Shown: piece by piece, positions 26,940 through 36,112 of the stretch | How the letters are laid out: each line of letters begins with the position of its first letter | Numbering within the stretch: position 1 is the stretch's first letter | Assembly: GCF_000194135.1 (NCBI RefSeq) | Contig: NC_015318.1 | Span: 572,501-636,500 of the forward strand | Origin: Hippea maritima DSM 10411 | GTDB taxonomy: Bacteria; Campylobacterota_A; Desulfurellia; Desulfurellales; Hippeaceae | DNA: 64,000 nucleotides | Direction: 5' to 3' | The notes under the pieces: generated by a model | Told to the model about the DNA's origin: nothing | The model's database searches: none | What the model saw: the letters and a program-made list of their open reading frames with translations, nothing else | Made by a program: the position numbers and the translations under genes

Positions 26940-27545
26940 TTATGCAACAGTTCTCATTTTGAATGCTTCTATGAGTGTTTTTTTGTTTATATAGTTTATG
27001 TCCGCACCAGCAGGCACACCTATTGCAACCTTTGTGATTTTAATATTGGACGGTTTCAGTTTTTCTTTTATGTATTGCATAGTCAACTCCCCCTCTGTTG
27101 TAGGACTGATTACCAAGATGAGTTCTTTCTTTTGTTCTTTTAGTATTCTGCTTACTAAATAATCTATACGTTTTATAATGCTATCTATTCCGTATATAGG
27201 TGAAATAACTCCCCCCAGTATAAAGTAAAGTCCATTATATACATTTGCCGTCTCTATTTCAAGTAAATTTTCAATAGTTTCAACTACGCATACGGTTTCA
27301 TGGTCGCGCGATTTATCGGAACATATATCACATATACCATTTTCGTTTGCGGTTAGATTATAACAAAGTCTGCATGATTTGACCTTTTCAGATATTTCTT
27401 TTAGTAGTTTAGATATAGAGTTTGCTTTATCTTTGTGTTCTGCTAACCAGAAAGCATACTTTGAAGCGTTTTTCTCTCCTATGCCTGGTATATTTTTTAA
27501 ATATAAGCTCAACTCATCCAATAATTTCAAATGAGCATTTTTCAT
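26940..27545 (-). CDS. recR: Recombination protein RecR
   Basis: RecR works with RecF/RecO in gap repair. 201 residues: helix-hairpin-helix near the N-terminus (LKNIPGIGEKNASKYAFWL), a four-cysteine zinc finger (CRLCYNLTANENGICDIC), and a Toprim domain (VCVVETIENLLEIE) followed by LVISPTTEGELT. Its ATG overlaps the ybaB stop. The dnaX-ybaB-recR order is widespread. Confidence 0.96.
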   Translation of the reverse strand: MKNAHLKLLDELSLYLKNIPGIGEKNASKYAFWLAEHKDKANSISKLLKEISEKVKSCRLCYNLTANENGICDICSDKSRDHETVCVVETIENLLEIETANVYNGLYFILGGVISPIYGIDSIIKRIDYLVSRILKEQKKELILVISPTTEGELTMQYIKEKLKPSNIKITKVAIGVPAGADINYINKKTLIEAFKMRTVA

Positions 27546-27874
27546 TAAAACATACCGGGAATATTAAGACCCCCTGTGAGTGCTGCTATTTTCTCATCCA
27601 TCTGTTGTTTTGCCTTCCTTATAGCCTCATTTACACCCGAAAGAACCAAATCTTCAAGTGTTTCTATATCCTCAGGGTCCACTATTTCTTTTGAGATTTT
27701 TATATCAACTATTTCACCTAAACCATTTGCGGAAACGGATACCATACCGCCGCCCACGCTTACCTCAACCGTTTCTTTAGCAGCTTCTTCTTGAGCCTTT
27801 GCTATCTGTTTCTGGATCTTTTTTGCTTGAGCCATTAAAGAGTTTAAGTCCATTCCGCCGAAACCCTTTGCCAT
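27545..27874 (-). CDS. YbaB/EbfC family nucleoid-associated protein
   Basis: Small dimeric DNA-binding protein of 109 residues with the family pattern: an N-terminal helix (LNSLMAQAKKIQKQIAKAQEEAA) and the central sheet VEVSVGGGMVSVSANGLGEIVDIKIS, followed by EDLVLSGVNEAIRKAKQQMDEK. Located between dnaX and recR as in most bacteria, which points to a recombination or chromosome-organisation role. Confidence 0.94.
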   Translation of the reverse strand: MAKGFGGMDLNSLMAQAKKIQKQIAKAQEEAAKETVEVSVGGGMVSVSANGLGEIVDIKISKEIVDPEDIETLEDLVLSGVNEAIRKAKQQMDEKIAALTGGLNIPGMF

Positions 27875-27910
27875 TGCATTACTCCTTTCTAAAGCTTAAT
27901 TAATTGTATA

Positions 27911-29164
27911 TTATTTTTTTAATTTTTCAATATTTACTATCTTGCCACCGAAGGTTTTCAAAATTATGTCTATTTTTGAAGGCTCTTCTTCTGAGAATTC
28001 TTTTTCTTCAGTGTTTGAGCCATATTGTCTGTTTTGTATTGGGGGCTTTTCTTCTGTCTTAATAGGTTGAAGAGTTTCTGTTTGGGTTTTGGATAAGTCT
28101 GTGGAAACATTTGAGTTTGTTTTGGATAATTTTTCTATAATTATATCAATGCTCTCTAAATCATTTGTGGCTATTGCTTTATGTGTTGCAACTATTAAAG
28201 CATCTGTAGGCTCTATTTTTTGTTTTATATCTTTTAATGCATTGTAATATATGTTAATCAGTGCTGTTTTTTGTGTTTTTGATAAATCTTTTTCTATGAT
28301 GTTTTCTATAACCTGTTTTGTGAATGTTTGAAGATTGGATGATATTGTATTTAGGTTTTTTATTATATCCAAAGCTTCTTTTGCTTTGTTTTGGATTATA
28401 AACTCTACATAACTATTGACAACATCTTTTGTTGGAATGCCAACAACAACAGAGACATCTTCTTTTGTAATTGTATCCGTTGGTTTGAATGCTATGCATC
28501 TATCCAAAAAGCCTTCTGCTACCCTAAGTGAGCCTGTGCTTGCATATGATATAAGCTCTATTGCTTCATTATCTATTTTTATATTTTCTTGGCTTGCTAT
28601 GTATTTTAACTTCTTTTCTATTTCGTTTTTGGGAATCCTGTTAAGTGTAAGTATTTGACATCTGGATAGTATTGTTTCAGGAATTTTCTCTATGGCCGTT
28701 GTTGCAAATATGAATTTGACATATTCTGGTGGTTCTTCAATAGTTTTAAGCATGGCGTTGAAGGCCTCAAGTGTAAACATGTGAATTTCATCTATTATGT
28801 AAACCTTGAATCTTCTTTTGAGTGGCGGGTATTTAACGCTTTCTATTATATTGCGGGCATTCTCTATTTTTCTATTTGATGCTCCATCTATTTCTATTAC
28901 ATCGACATCTTTGCCTAAGGCTATTGCTTTACACGCTTCGCACTCACCACACGGCTCTGTAGTTGGTCCGTTCTGGCAGTTTAGAGATTTAGCTATGATT
29001 CTTGCCAATGATGTTTTGCCTGTACCCATGGGGCCTGCTAAGAGTATAGCATGGTGCAGTTTCTCTGTTTCTATAGCGTTTTTTAGGATTGTTGTGGCTA
29101 CGGGCTGGCCTATTACCTCTGAAAGCTTAGAGGGTCTATATTTCCTTGCTAGAACCTTATACAT
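27911..29164 (-). CDS. dnaX: DNA polymerase III subunit gamma/tau
   Basis: Clamp-loader ATPase, 417 residues. MYKVLARKYRPSKLSEVIGQ marks the true start (29164), behind AAGGGAGA; an upstream in-frame start would read into the SRP RNA. Walker A GPMGTGKTSLARI, a zinc module CGECEAC preceded by C, DEIHMFTLEAFNAMLK and the sensor-1 SRC region. The C-terminal part is short (about 60 residues after domain III), close to gamma rather than the longer tau tail of E. coli. No frameshift signal was noticed. Confidence 0.94.
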   Translation of the reverse strand: MYKVLARKYRPSKLSEVIGQPVATTILKNAIETEKLHHAILLAGPMGTGKTSLARIIAKSLNCQNGPTTEPCGECEACKAIALGKDVDVIEIDGASNRKIENARNIIESVKYPPLKRRFKVYIIDEIHMFTLEAFNAMLKTIEEPPEYVKFIFATTAIEKIPETILSRCQILTLNRIPKNEIEKKLKYIASQENIKIDNEAIELISYASTGSLRVAEGFLDRCIAFKPTDTITKEDVSVVVGIPTKDVVNSYVEFIIQNKAKEALDIIKNLNTISSNLQTFTKQVIENIIEKDLSKTQKTALINIYYNALKDIKQKIEPTDALIVATHKAIATNDLESIDIIIEKLSKTNSNVSTDLSKTQTETLQPIKTEEKPPIQNRQYGSNTEEKEFSEEEPSKIDIILKTFGGKIVNIEKLKK

Positions 29165-29176
29165 TTCATCTCCCTT

Positions 29177-29299
29177 AGCGATGCCCAGCTGAGCAGGACA
29201 TTGCACGCTCACACAACCCTACCTACCGTTGCTCCCTTCCGGGCCTGGCGGGGTTCAGCAGGGCGTGTGTCGCACAAGCCCACCCAGCTGAGCATCGCT
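29177..29299 (-). ncRNA. ffs: Signal recognition particle RNA (4.5S-like)
   Basis: The minus strand contains the SRP domain IV core CCAGGCCCGGAAGGGAGCA, with the GGAA tetraloop and the asymmetric loops that bind Ffh. The two ends (AGCGATGCTCAGCTGGG and CAGCTGGGCATCGCT) pair to close the long hairpin, giving a molecule of about 120 nt. It ends 12 bases before the dnaX start codon, and dnaX commonly follows ffs. Exact termini are estimated from pairing. Confidence 0.93.
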
Positions 29300-29309
29300 A
29301 AAAGAAACA

Positions 29310-29386
29310 TGGCGCGCCCAAGAGGATTCGAACCTCTGACCCCAAGAACCGCAATCTTGTGCTCTATCCAACTGAGCTATGGGCGC
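29310..29386 (-). tRNA. tRNA-Arg (anticodon GCG)
   Basis: Minus-strand cloverleaf: acceptor GCGCCCA/TGGGCGC, D-arm AGCTCAGTTGGATAGAGC, anticodon stem CAAGA/TCTTG with loop TTGCGGT (anticodon GCG, reading CGC/CGU), T-arm AGAGGTTCGAATCCTCT and an encoded CCA. Ten bases upstream of the SRP RNA gene. Confidence 0.95.
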
Positions 29387-29407
29387 CCTTTAGAGTCTAA
29401 ACTAAAA

Positions 29408-29502
<95 letters not shown>

Positions 29503-29515
29503 GCTTGCGGGATTG

Positions 29516-29544
29516 ATACTAACAGCATTTTTTAAAAATGTCAA
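29516..29544 (-). promoter_or_regulatory. Sigma-70 promoter of the tRNA-Ser/tRNA-Arg/SRP RNA transcript
   Basis: TTGACA, 17 bases, TAGTAT on the minus strand. The predicted start is about 7 bases before the tRNA-Ser 5' end. No terminator is seen before ffs or dnaX, so the unit may read into dnaX and beyond. Confidence 0.7.
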
Positions 29545-29558
29545 GAATGGCATTGGCC

Positions 29559-30773
29559 TTAGGTGATGTAGATATTTTCTGAGAATTCTATAGCTTCAAA
29601 GTAATAATTGTTTATATTTTCGTTTTTTAGTTTTGTTTGTTTTGCTATCTTTTGTGCTGCCTCAAAGTCTCCATTTTCATAAGCTTTTATAAAGTCCAAC
29701 AGTTTTTTGTACTCATTTTCTTTACCTAATAAGGCCTCTTTTATTTTCTTATCTATATAGTTGAACTCTTTTAGTACCTCCTCCATCGGAGCATCAAGTA
29801 TTGAGTCTATTAACGAGAACAAGCCTAGGATGTAAGATACCTCTTCATCTGTGTTGAAATATTTTGCTAATAGTGATGCAAATTTAGCTCGCACAGTTGA
29901 TAAAATTATCAACTCTTGCGGTTTATTTTCTGCTAATTTTGAAACATAGAGTAGGTTTAACCATTCTTTAGTCTTTTTCTCTCCCAGCATGGATACAGCT
30001 TTTTTTATAGAATTTACCTTGGATTTTAAGCCAAAAAATGGAGAGTTGACCAAAGATAGAAGTTTTGTATGCATGTATAAGTCGCCGCTTATAAAACTAA
30101 TAAGGTCTTCCAAAGTGCTTTTGGGGTCATTTATTGTTTTTAATGCTTTGATTATGGTTGCCTGGTAGGGTGATATATCCTTTTTGGTTTGAATAGTTGG
30201 TTTTTGGAAAAAGAATCCCTGAAAATAACTAAAGCCTAATTTTAAAGCAAATTCAAAATCTTCTCTTGTTTCGACCTTTTCTGCTAAGAGCTTAAGGTTA
30301 TAAGGCGTGTATAATTTAATCTGGTCTTCTATTTCCTTTTTGGATAGTTCGAGAAAATCTATCTTAATGATATCGGCAAGTTCTACAAGATGTTTTTGGT
30401 GTTCTAAAAAGACAAAGTCGTCTAAAGCTATTGTATATCCCAACTTTTTAGCGTTTTTCAGTGATTCAAGTATCTCATTTTCTGCTAAAACATCCTCTAA
30501 AACTTCAATGATTATTTTGTCTTTGGGTAGGGCTTCATAAACCCTATCCAGGATCAAATCTTTGGTGAAATTTATAAATATCTTTCCTTGTTTTGCTATT
30601 TTATCCATGCCTAAGTTTATAAAGGCGTTTATTATAACCCTGCTTGTAGCTGTATTCCCGTCTATATTGGATGCCGACGTAGAGGATGAAAGGCTTTCTC
30701 TGTATAAAAGCTCATATCCAAATGTTTTTCCGTTTCTATCTAATATTGCCTGTCTGCCTATTAAAAAATCCAT
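29559..30773 (-). CDS. EAL-HDOD (YuxH-type) signalling protein
   Basis: 404 residues. The N-terminal EAL-like domain (about 1-195) starts GRQAILDRNGKTFGYELLYRE; the EAL motif reads ELL and the DDFGxG motif reads ALDDFVFLE, so several catalytic positions are missing and it is probably not a phosphodiesterase. The C-terminal HDOD domain (about 200-390: SLVNSPFFGLKSKVNSIKKAVSMLG) lacks HD catalytic residues, as is usual. Such proteins act in chemotaxis or surface-behaviour signalling. Twelve bases after the thioredoxin-like lipoprotein gene. Confidence 0.87.
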   Translation of the reverse strand: MDFLIGRQAILDRNGKTFGYELLYRESLSSSTSASNIDGNTATSRVIINAFINLGMDKIAKQGKIFINFTKDLILDRVYEALPKDKIIIEVLEDVLAENEILESLKNAKKLGYTIALDDFVFLEHQKHLVELADIIKIDFLELSKKEIEDQIKLYTPYNLKLLAEKVETREDFEFALKLGFSYFQGFFFQKPTIQTKKDISPYQATIIKALKTINDPKSTLEDLISFISGDLYMHTKLLSLVNSPFFGLKSKVNSIKKAVSMLGEKKTKEWLNLLYVSKLAENKPQELIILSTVRAKFASLLAKYFNTDEEVSYILGLFSLIDSILDAPMEEVLKEFNYIDKKIKEALLGKENEYKKLLDFIKAYENGDFEAAQKIAKQTKLKNENINNYYFEAIEFSENIYIT

Positions 30774-30785
30774 TGTTCTTGCTCT

Positions 30786-31259
30786 TTATGGCGTTGATAG
30801 ATATTCGTTTATACTCATTGTTTGATAGGCCTTTGTTGTTATATATTTTAACACCTTTGCCATAGTAGCTGGCTTTACATAACCTGGTATTGTTAGTATT
30901 ATCTTAGTGTTGGCATCTGTAATAACAACATAAGGTGTTGAACCTCTAAACCCAAACATCCTTGCCAGACTTGCCGTGTCAAGTTTTAGTTTGCCTTTTG
31001 AGGTTTTAATAGTGTAATAGTTATCTTTGTCTATATGAATGAAGTAGAACTTCATTTTGTTTTGATAGTCTTTCAAAAGAGCGTTTGTAGATAAGTCTTT
31101 GTTTAATTTTATGCAATATGGACATGTAGTGCTGTCGAATATCAACACTATAGGCTTGCCATTGCTTTTTATATCTATGGTCTTTTTGGGATGTTTTGAG
31201 CAGCCATATACGAATAACAAAGCAGAAACGATAAAAATGAAAAAAAGCTTCCTTAACAA
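30786..31259 (-). CDS. Thioredoxin-fold lipoprotein with CPYC motif
   Basis: 157 residues. Lipoprotein signal peptide with lipobox VYGC (Cys about residue 20), then a thioredoxin fold with redox motif CPYC in VLIFDSTTCPYCIKL, a Pro before a strand (GSTPYVVI, the cis-Pro position) and GYVKPATMAKVL. SoxW/TlpA-like periplasmic thiol-disulfide role; electrons could come from the CcdA encoded upstream. The start is TTG at 31259 with GGAGGG nine bases before it. Confidence 0.8.
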   Translation of the reverse strand: MLRKLFFIFIVSALLFVYGCSKHPKKTIDIKSNGKPIVLIFDSTTCPYCIKLNKDLSTNALLKDYQNKMKFYFIHIDKDNYYTIKTSKGKLKLDTASLARMFGFRGSTPYVVITDANTKIILTIPGYVKPATMAKVLKYITTKAYQTMSINEYLSTP

Positions 31260-31309
31260 CTTATTCCCTCCTAAAACAGTATATCATTTGATAGTATAGC
31301 AAATTAAAT

Positions 31310-31627
31310 CTAAAAGAAGTAGTGAAAAATCCAATCAAGTCTTCCCCGTTTCAGAAAGTACATGCCGCTAAATTTCATAACCTCTTTGATTTTTTGCCTC
31401 ATTTGAGGCTTGTAACAGTGGATTTTGCAATGCTTGCATTGCGGTTTGGGATCAAGCGGGCAATTGTATAATCTTTCGAGTGAGTATTGGAGCAATTCAT
31501 AACACTCCTTACAATATCCATCCCTGTACACCTTAGTGCCTTTTTTTATATGGTTTTCCTTACAATACACCTCTATAAACTTTTTTAATATTTTTTCATC
31601 TTTTTTTATGCGTTTTTCTTTTTTCAC
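31310..31627 (-). CDS. YgbA-like 'nitrous oxide-stimulated promoter' family protein
   Basis: 105 residues, Cys-rich. Seven cysteines, with CKECYELLQYSLERLYNCP and CKHCKIHC, match the PF11756 family. E. coli YgbA is regulated by NsrR and linked to recovery from nitrosative stress, but the mechanism is not known to me. A metal or Fe-S cluster is likely from the cysteine spacing. Overlaps purD by four bases. Confidence 0.75.
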   Translation of the reverse strand: MKKEKRIKKDEKILKKFIEVYCKENHIKKGTKVYRDGYCKECYELLQYSLERLYNCPLDPKPQCKHCKIHCYKPQMRQKIKEVMKFSGMYFLKRGRLDWIFHYFF

Positions 31628-32898
31628 AGATACTTATAGGCTTTGTTTCCTATATCTGTTCTGTAATGCATTCTGTCAAAGTGTATGAATTTTATTGCAT
31701 TATACGCCTTTTCCTGTGCTGTCCTAAAATCTTTATCCATTCCTACAACGTTTAATACCCTGCCGCCGTTGGTAAGAATTTGTCCATCTTTTAGTTTTGT
31801 TCCAGCATGAAATACGATGACATCATCTAATTCAACTATCTTATCAAGACCGATTATAGGTTTGCCTTTTTCATAACTTAGTGGGTATCCGCCGCTTGCC
31901 AAAACAACCCCCACGGCATAGCCCTCTTTCCAGCTTAATGAGTATTTATTGAGATTGCCCTCGATTGTTGCAAGCATGATTTGTACAATATCGCTTTTAA
32001 GTAGCGGAAGAATAGCCTGGGTTTCAGGGTCTCCAAAGCGGCAGTTAAACTCAAGGACGTATGGTTTCTTATCTTTTATCATTAATCCCGCATACAATAC
32101 ACCTTTATATGGTGCCTCCTCTTTTTTCATTCCGTCTATAGCTTTTTTCATTATATTGTCTATGATGTATTGTTTGAGATTTTCATCTACTATGGGTGCA
32201 GGGGCGTATGAGCCCATTCCGCCTGTATTTGGTCCTTCGTCGTTGTTGTATATCGGTTTGTGATCCTGGGCTGCTATCATTGGCAGTATATTCTCACCAT
32301 CACTGAATACCAAAAACGAAGCTTCTTCCCCCTCCAAGAATTCTTCTATAACAACTCTGTTTCCAGCCTCGCCGAATCTTTTTTCTATAAATATTGATTT
32401 CAATGCTTTGATAGCTTCCTCTTTGGTTTTAGCAACGGTAACACCTTTGCCAGCTGCAAGCCCATCTGCCTTTACAACTATGGGCGCCCCCTTTTTTTCT
32501 ATGTATGCTTTTGCATCTTCAAAGCTGGTGAATGTTTCGTATTCTGCTGTAGGTATATTGTATTTTTTTAAAAAATCCTTTGTAAATGATTTACTTGCCT
32601 CAAGCTGGGCTGCCTTCTTAGATGGGCCAAATGCCTTTATTCCGACCTCAGAAAGCCTATCCACAATCCCGTCGGCCAATGGGTTTTCAGGTCCAATGGC
32701 CACCAAATCTATGGCTTTTTCTTTGCAAAACCCAACAACTCCATCTAGATCCTCTGCCGATATATCTATATTAGTGGCAATTTCTGCCGTTCCTGCATTT
32801 CCTGGTAGACAAAATAAATTATCGCATAGTGGGGATTGTTTTATTTTCCATGCCAGAGCGTGCTCCCTTCCGCCTCCGCCAACTATAGCTATTTTCAT
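31624..32898 (-). CDS. purD: Phosphoribosylamine-glycine ligase
   Basis: GARS, second step of purine synthesis. 424 residues with VGGGGREHALAWKI at the N-terminus, the ATP-grasp elements KADGLAAGKGVTV and EEFLEGEEASFLVF, the signature FNCRFGDPETQAILPLL and the C-terminal GGRVLNV domain. Ribosome-binding site AAGGAGGAG. Nine bases after the chemoreceptor gene, so they may be co-transcribed without a functional link. Confidence 0.96.
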   Translation of the reverse strand: MKIAIVGGGGREHALAWKIKQSPLCDNLFCLPGNAGTAEIATNIDISAEDLDGVVGFCKEKAIDLVAIGPENPLADGIVDRLSEVGIKAFGPSKKAAQLEASKSFTKDFLKKYNIPTAEYETFTSFEDAKAYIEKKGAPIVVKADGLAAGKGVTVAKTKEEAIKALKSIFIEKRFGEAGNRVVIEEFLEGEEASFLVFSDGENILPMIAAQDHKPIYNNDEGPNTGGMGSYAPAPIVDENLKQYIIDNIMKKAIDGMKKEEAPYKGVLYAGLMIKDKKPYVLEFNCRFGDPETQAILPLLKSDIVQIMLATIEGNLNKYSLSWKEGYAVGVVLASGGYPLSYEKGKPIIGLDKIVELDDVIVFHAGTKLKDGQILTNGGRVLNVVGMDKDFRTAQEKAYNAIKFIHFDRMHYRTDIGNKAYKYL

Positions 32899-32907
32899 TT
32901 CTCCTCC

Positions 32908-34518
32908 TTATACTTCAAATCTATTTACTGCATCAGATACATTTTGTGCTATTTCCTTAAGCTCAACAGAGGCTCTCGATACGTTTTCTGCTGCCTTCGT
33001 ATTTTCCTTAGCTGCGTTTGTTACCTCTTGAACCTGGGCGTCTATTTCAGCAACCGTTGCCGAGATCTCCTCTATAGCGGCACTGGTTGAGTTTATCTCT
33101 TCTATGGTTTGATTGGTTCTTTCAACAACCTCGTTTATGTGGTCTTTGTTTTTCTGTATAGCTTCAGCTTCAGCCAATATACTATCCTGAGTGTTCTTTG
33201 TTTTTTCTATGGCTTTATCAACATCTATCTGCATCTGTGTTATCATGTTTCTGATCTCTTCTGTTGATGTTTGGGTTTTTTCTGCTAACTTTCTAACCTC
33301 ATCGGCAACAACGGCAAAGCCCCTGCCTGCCTCGCCAGCCCTTGCTGCCTCAATTGCGGCGTTTAATGCTAAAAGATTTGTCTGGTCTGCTATGTCGCTA
33401 ATGACATCAACGATCTTTCCAATATTTTTAGATGATTCCCCTACCACGTTTATCTGATGCATCGTGTCTTCAGCTAATTTTGCGTTTATATCCATATTTT
33501 TAACCCTTTGTTCGATGTCATCGATCATTTTTTGATTAACCTCACCAATCGTATTCGCCAATTGAGCGACATTCTCGGCCGATTTTGCTATGCCATTAAT
33601 CGCTTGAGTTGTGTCATTTATGGCATGAACAATCTCCTCCATACTTCTTGTTGTCTGTTCGTTTGTAGCTGACATCTCAATAGCAGCCGACGATAGATTT
33701 GTTGAGTGTTCTAACATTACATCACTTGCTTGTTTAATATTTTTGACCATTACTTCAAGTGCTTTTGCCATGTCATTTAGGTCTTGTTTTAGTTTTCCTA
33801 TTTCATTATTTGAATCTATCTTGAAGCTTACATTGAGTTTTCCTTCTTTGAATTGACTGATTATCACAGAAACATCAAGCAAGGGGTTGAGTAAATAGTT
33901 TTTTATAGCTACATACCCAAACATTAAAAGACCTGCCAATATGAAATAAATAACCAAAAGTACCATACTTGTTGCGTTTAGGCTAGATTTTAAGCTATCC
34001 ATTGTTGACCTCATTGTAGCTATCCTTGAGCGGGTAAGATTGGTTATCTGTTTTTCTATAGATAGGGTCATTTTATCTATTCTGTTTAGTTCCTCTGGAG
34101 TAATTTTACCCGTAGATATGGAATTTTCTATTTGCTTTATTGCAAGGTTTAGTTGACTATCTATTGATGATTTTAGATTATAGAGCCTTGATTTTTCAGT
34201 GTTGCTTAGGATTGATGAGTATTTGTTTGTATTGTTCTCTATAATTTCGTTTATCTTTGTAAAATATGCTTTTGCCTGATTAAGTAAGTCTCTACTGTGT
34301 AGTGTGTATGACTTTAAGAGTAGTTTTTCACCCTTATTGAAGTTTTCTTCTATTTGGTGGTATATCTGAACCTGGATTAGGTCTCTGTAGTAGATGCTGT
34401 TTATTTGTGTTTTGTTCTTGTTTATGACGGAGAAGGTATAGACTGTGGCTATGATAAATCCAAACAGTATCAACGCAAGGCTTCCACGAATCAAGTTTTT
34501 AACCGAGATGTTTTTCAT
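32908..34518 (-). CDS. Methyl-accepting chemotaxis protein
   Basis: 536-residue transmembrane chemoreceptor. TM1 at about residues 11-30, a periplasmic four-helix-bundle-like sensor (about 31-185) with helical, charged sequence and no recognisable Cache domain, TM2 at about 185-207, HAMP, then a coiled-coil signalling domain with the universal hairpin [32 protein letters not shown] (shown only in part here: [12 protein letters not shown]). No C-terminal CheR tether pentapeptide. Ligand unknown. Ribosome-binding site GGGAGGTGG. Confidence 0.94.
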   Translation of the reverse strand: MKNISVKNLIRGSLALILFGFIIATVYTFSVINKNKTQINSIYYRDLIQVQIYHQIEENFNKGEKLLLKSYTLHSRDLLNQAKAYFTKINEIIENNTNKYSSILSNTEKSRLYNLKSSIDSQLNLAIKQIENSISTGKITPEELNRIDKMTLSIEKQITNLTRSRIATMRSTMDSLKSSLNATSMVLLVIYFILAGLLMFGYVAIKNYLLNPLLDVSVIISQFKEGKLNVSFKIDSNNEIGKLKQDLNDMAKALEVMVKNIKQASDVMLEHSTNLSSAAIEMSATNEQTTRSMEEIVHAINDTTQAINGIAKSAENVAQLANTIGEVNQKMIDDIEQRVKNMDINAKLAEDTMHQINVVGESSKNIGKIVDVISDIADQTNLLALNAAIEAARAGEAGRGFAVVADEVRKLAEKTQTSTEEIRNMITQMQIDVDKAIEKTKNTQDSILAEAEAIQKNKDHINEVVERTNQTIEEINSTSAAIEEISATVAEIDAQVQEVTNAAKENTKAAENVSRASVELKEIAQNVSDAVNRFEV

Positions 34519-34574
34519 AGACCACCTCCCAATTTTTATCCTAAATTTAATGTCAAGGTGATACTTTTCAAGTG

Positions 34575-35249
34575 TTAAAATCCACCGTTGTATATCAAGT
34601 ATGCCCCGGCAAGTATTAGCATAACTCCACTTGCTTTTTGTAAAAGGTCAAGCCTTTTTAGGGCTTTTGAAACTTTGAAGAAGTAATTTATAGAGAACGA
34701 GAAAGCCAGAAATGGCAAACCTATGCCCAATGAGTATAAGGAAAGTAGTATAACACCCTCCTTTACGCTGTTTGCATCTGCTGCAAGTAGCAAGATGGAA
34801 GAGAGCATTGGTCCAACGCATGGACTCCATCCAAATGCGAAAATAACACCAAAAACAAATGATGATATGAATCCATGTGATGGCATGCAGGCCGTTAGTC
34901 TTTTTGTTTGGGTTAAGATTTTTATGTTTATCAAACCACTGAGTTGAAGGCCAAAGAAGATTAAGATAAAGCCTGATATTTTTGCAAATAGTATCTTATT
35001 TGTTAGCAGGAATGTGCCTATGCTACTTGATGCTGCACCCATTGTGATGAATATCAATGCAAAGCCAAATATAAATACAGTTGTTTTTGCAAATATAATC
35101 AAAGGCTGAGTTTGGCTTTTGCTTTTTAAATCCTCAAGGCTGTGGCCTGTTACGAAGGATATATATACAGGTATCAGAGGAAAGATACAAGGGGAAAAAA
35201 AACTTAAGATTCCAGCAAAAAAAGAACCCCACATCAAACTTATGCTCAT
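34575..35249 (-). CDS. CcdA/DsbD-type thiol:disulfide transmembrane protein
   Basis: 224 residues and about six helices. The two redox cysteines sit in [13 protein letters not shown] (TM1) and [13 protein letters not shown] (TM4), as in CcdA. It carries electrons from cytoplasmic thioredoxin to periplasmic thioredoxin-fold proteins, used in cytochrome c maturation. The lipoprotein with CPYC about 3.3 kb downstream is a possible partner. Five bases after flhG. Confidence 0.9.
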   Translation of the reverse strand: MSISLMWGSFFAGILSFFSPCIFPLIPVYISFVTGHSLEDLKSKSQTQPLIIFAKTTVFIFGFALIFITMGAASSSIGTFLLTNKILFAKISGFILIFFGLQLSGLINIKILTQTKRLTACMPSHGFISSFVFGVIFAFGWSPCVGPMLSSILLLAADANSVKEGVILLSLYSLGIGLPFLAFSFSINYFFKVSKALKRLDLLQKASGVMLILAGAYLIYNGGF

Positions 35250-35254
35250 AAAAT

Positions 35255-36112
35255 CTAACCTCCTCCAAATAGCGACGCAAAGAAGCGCGCAATGGGATTT
35301 TCTTTTACCTTAATACTTTCTTTAAACATGTTGTTTATAAACTTTTTTATGGCTATTGTAAAGTTTGAGTTTGGGTATAGCTGAGCTATTGGTTTTTGTT
35401 GTTTAACGGCTAATGGTAGGTTTTTGTCCATAACAGCAAATCCAGCACTTTTAAATTCCTTTTTTAGGAAATTCTTGCATATCTTATTTAGGTTATTGTA
35501 AGTATTTTCTGCCTCTTGAGGATTTTTTGCCATATTAATAAATATGCTTATATTGTCTTTTTTGTAGTTTGTTGATGCTATTTTTATTATTGCGTATGCA
35601 TCAGCTACGGATGTAGGCTCTGGGGTTGCTATTGTGACAATTTCTTCTGCACTTTTTAGAAAGAATGTTACCTTTCTTGATATACCAGCACCTGTATCAA
35701 TTAAAAGGATATCTGTATCTTTTGTTATTTCAAGCATTTCATCTTTTATTTTAGAAAAGACGGGTTCGTTTATATTTGCTATCTCCTCAACACCGCTACC
35801 TGCCGGTATAACATGAAAATTGTCGTTTACCTTTATCATTATGTCTTTCATCTTTTTGCCGTTTTTTATTACATTAATAAGTGAGTATTTGCTTTTTAGT
35901 CCAAGTAGAATATCTATATTTGCAAGGCCTAAATCTGCATCAAATACAATAACCTTTTTGCCTATGCTACTTAATAGATATGCTGTATTAGCAACAATAT
36001 TTGTTTTACCGACACCACCTTTACCGCTTGTGAATGCTATTACCCTGTTTTTTTTCTTGTCTTTGTTTTTTTCATTAACCATCTTTCTTAATTTCTCAGC
36101 TTGATCAGCCAT
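35255..36112 (-). CDS. flhG: Flagellar number regulator FlhG (MinD/ParA family)
   Basis: 285-residue deviant-Walker ATPase: VIAFTSGKGGVGKTNIVANT (about residues 24-43), DADLGLANIDILLG, LIDTGAGIS and the helix near the C-terminus. With FlhF it sets flagellar number and place. Sits directly after flhF with an 8-base overlap, the classic order flhA-flhF-flhG. A Ser-Gly-Lys P-loop and Asp-Thr-Gly switch look intact. Confidence 0.92.
   Translation of the reverse strand: MADQAEKLRKMVNEKNKDKKKNRVIAFTSGKGGVGKTNIVANTAYLLSSIGKKVIVFDADLGLANIDILLGLKSKYSLINVIKNGKKMKDIMIKVNDNFHVIPAGSGVEEIANINEPVFSKIKDEMLEITKDTDILLIDTGAGISRKVTFFLKSAEEIVTIATPEPTSVADAYAIIKIASTNYKKDNISIFINMAKNPQEAENTYNNLNKICKNFLKKEFKSAGFAVMDKNLPLAVKQQKPIAQLYPNSNFTIAIKKFINNMFKESIKVKENPIARFFASLFGGG

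Noticed and set aside
34519-34574. Sigma-28 promoter before the chemoreceptor at 34518
   Set aside because: No GCCGATAA-like -10 at the correct spacing; the TTGACA there has no good partner.
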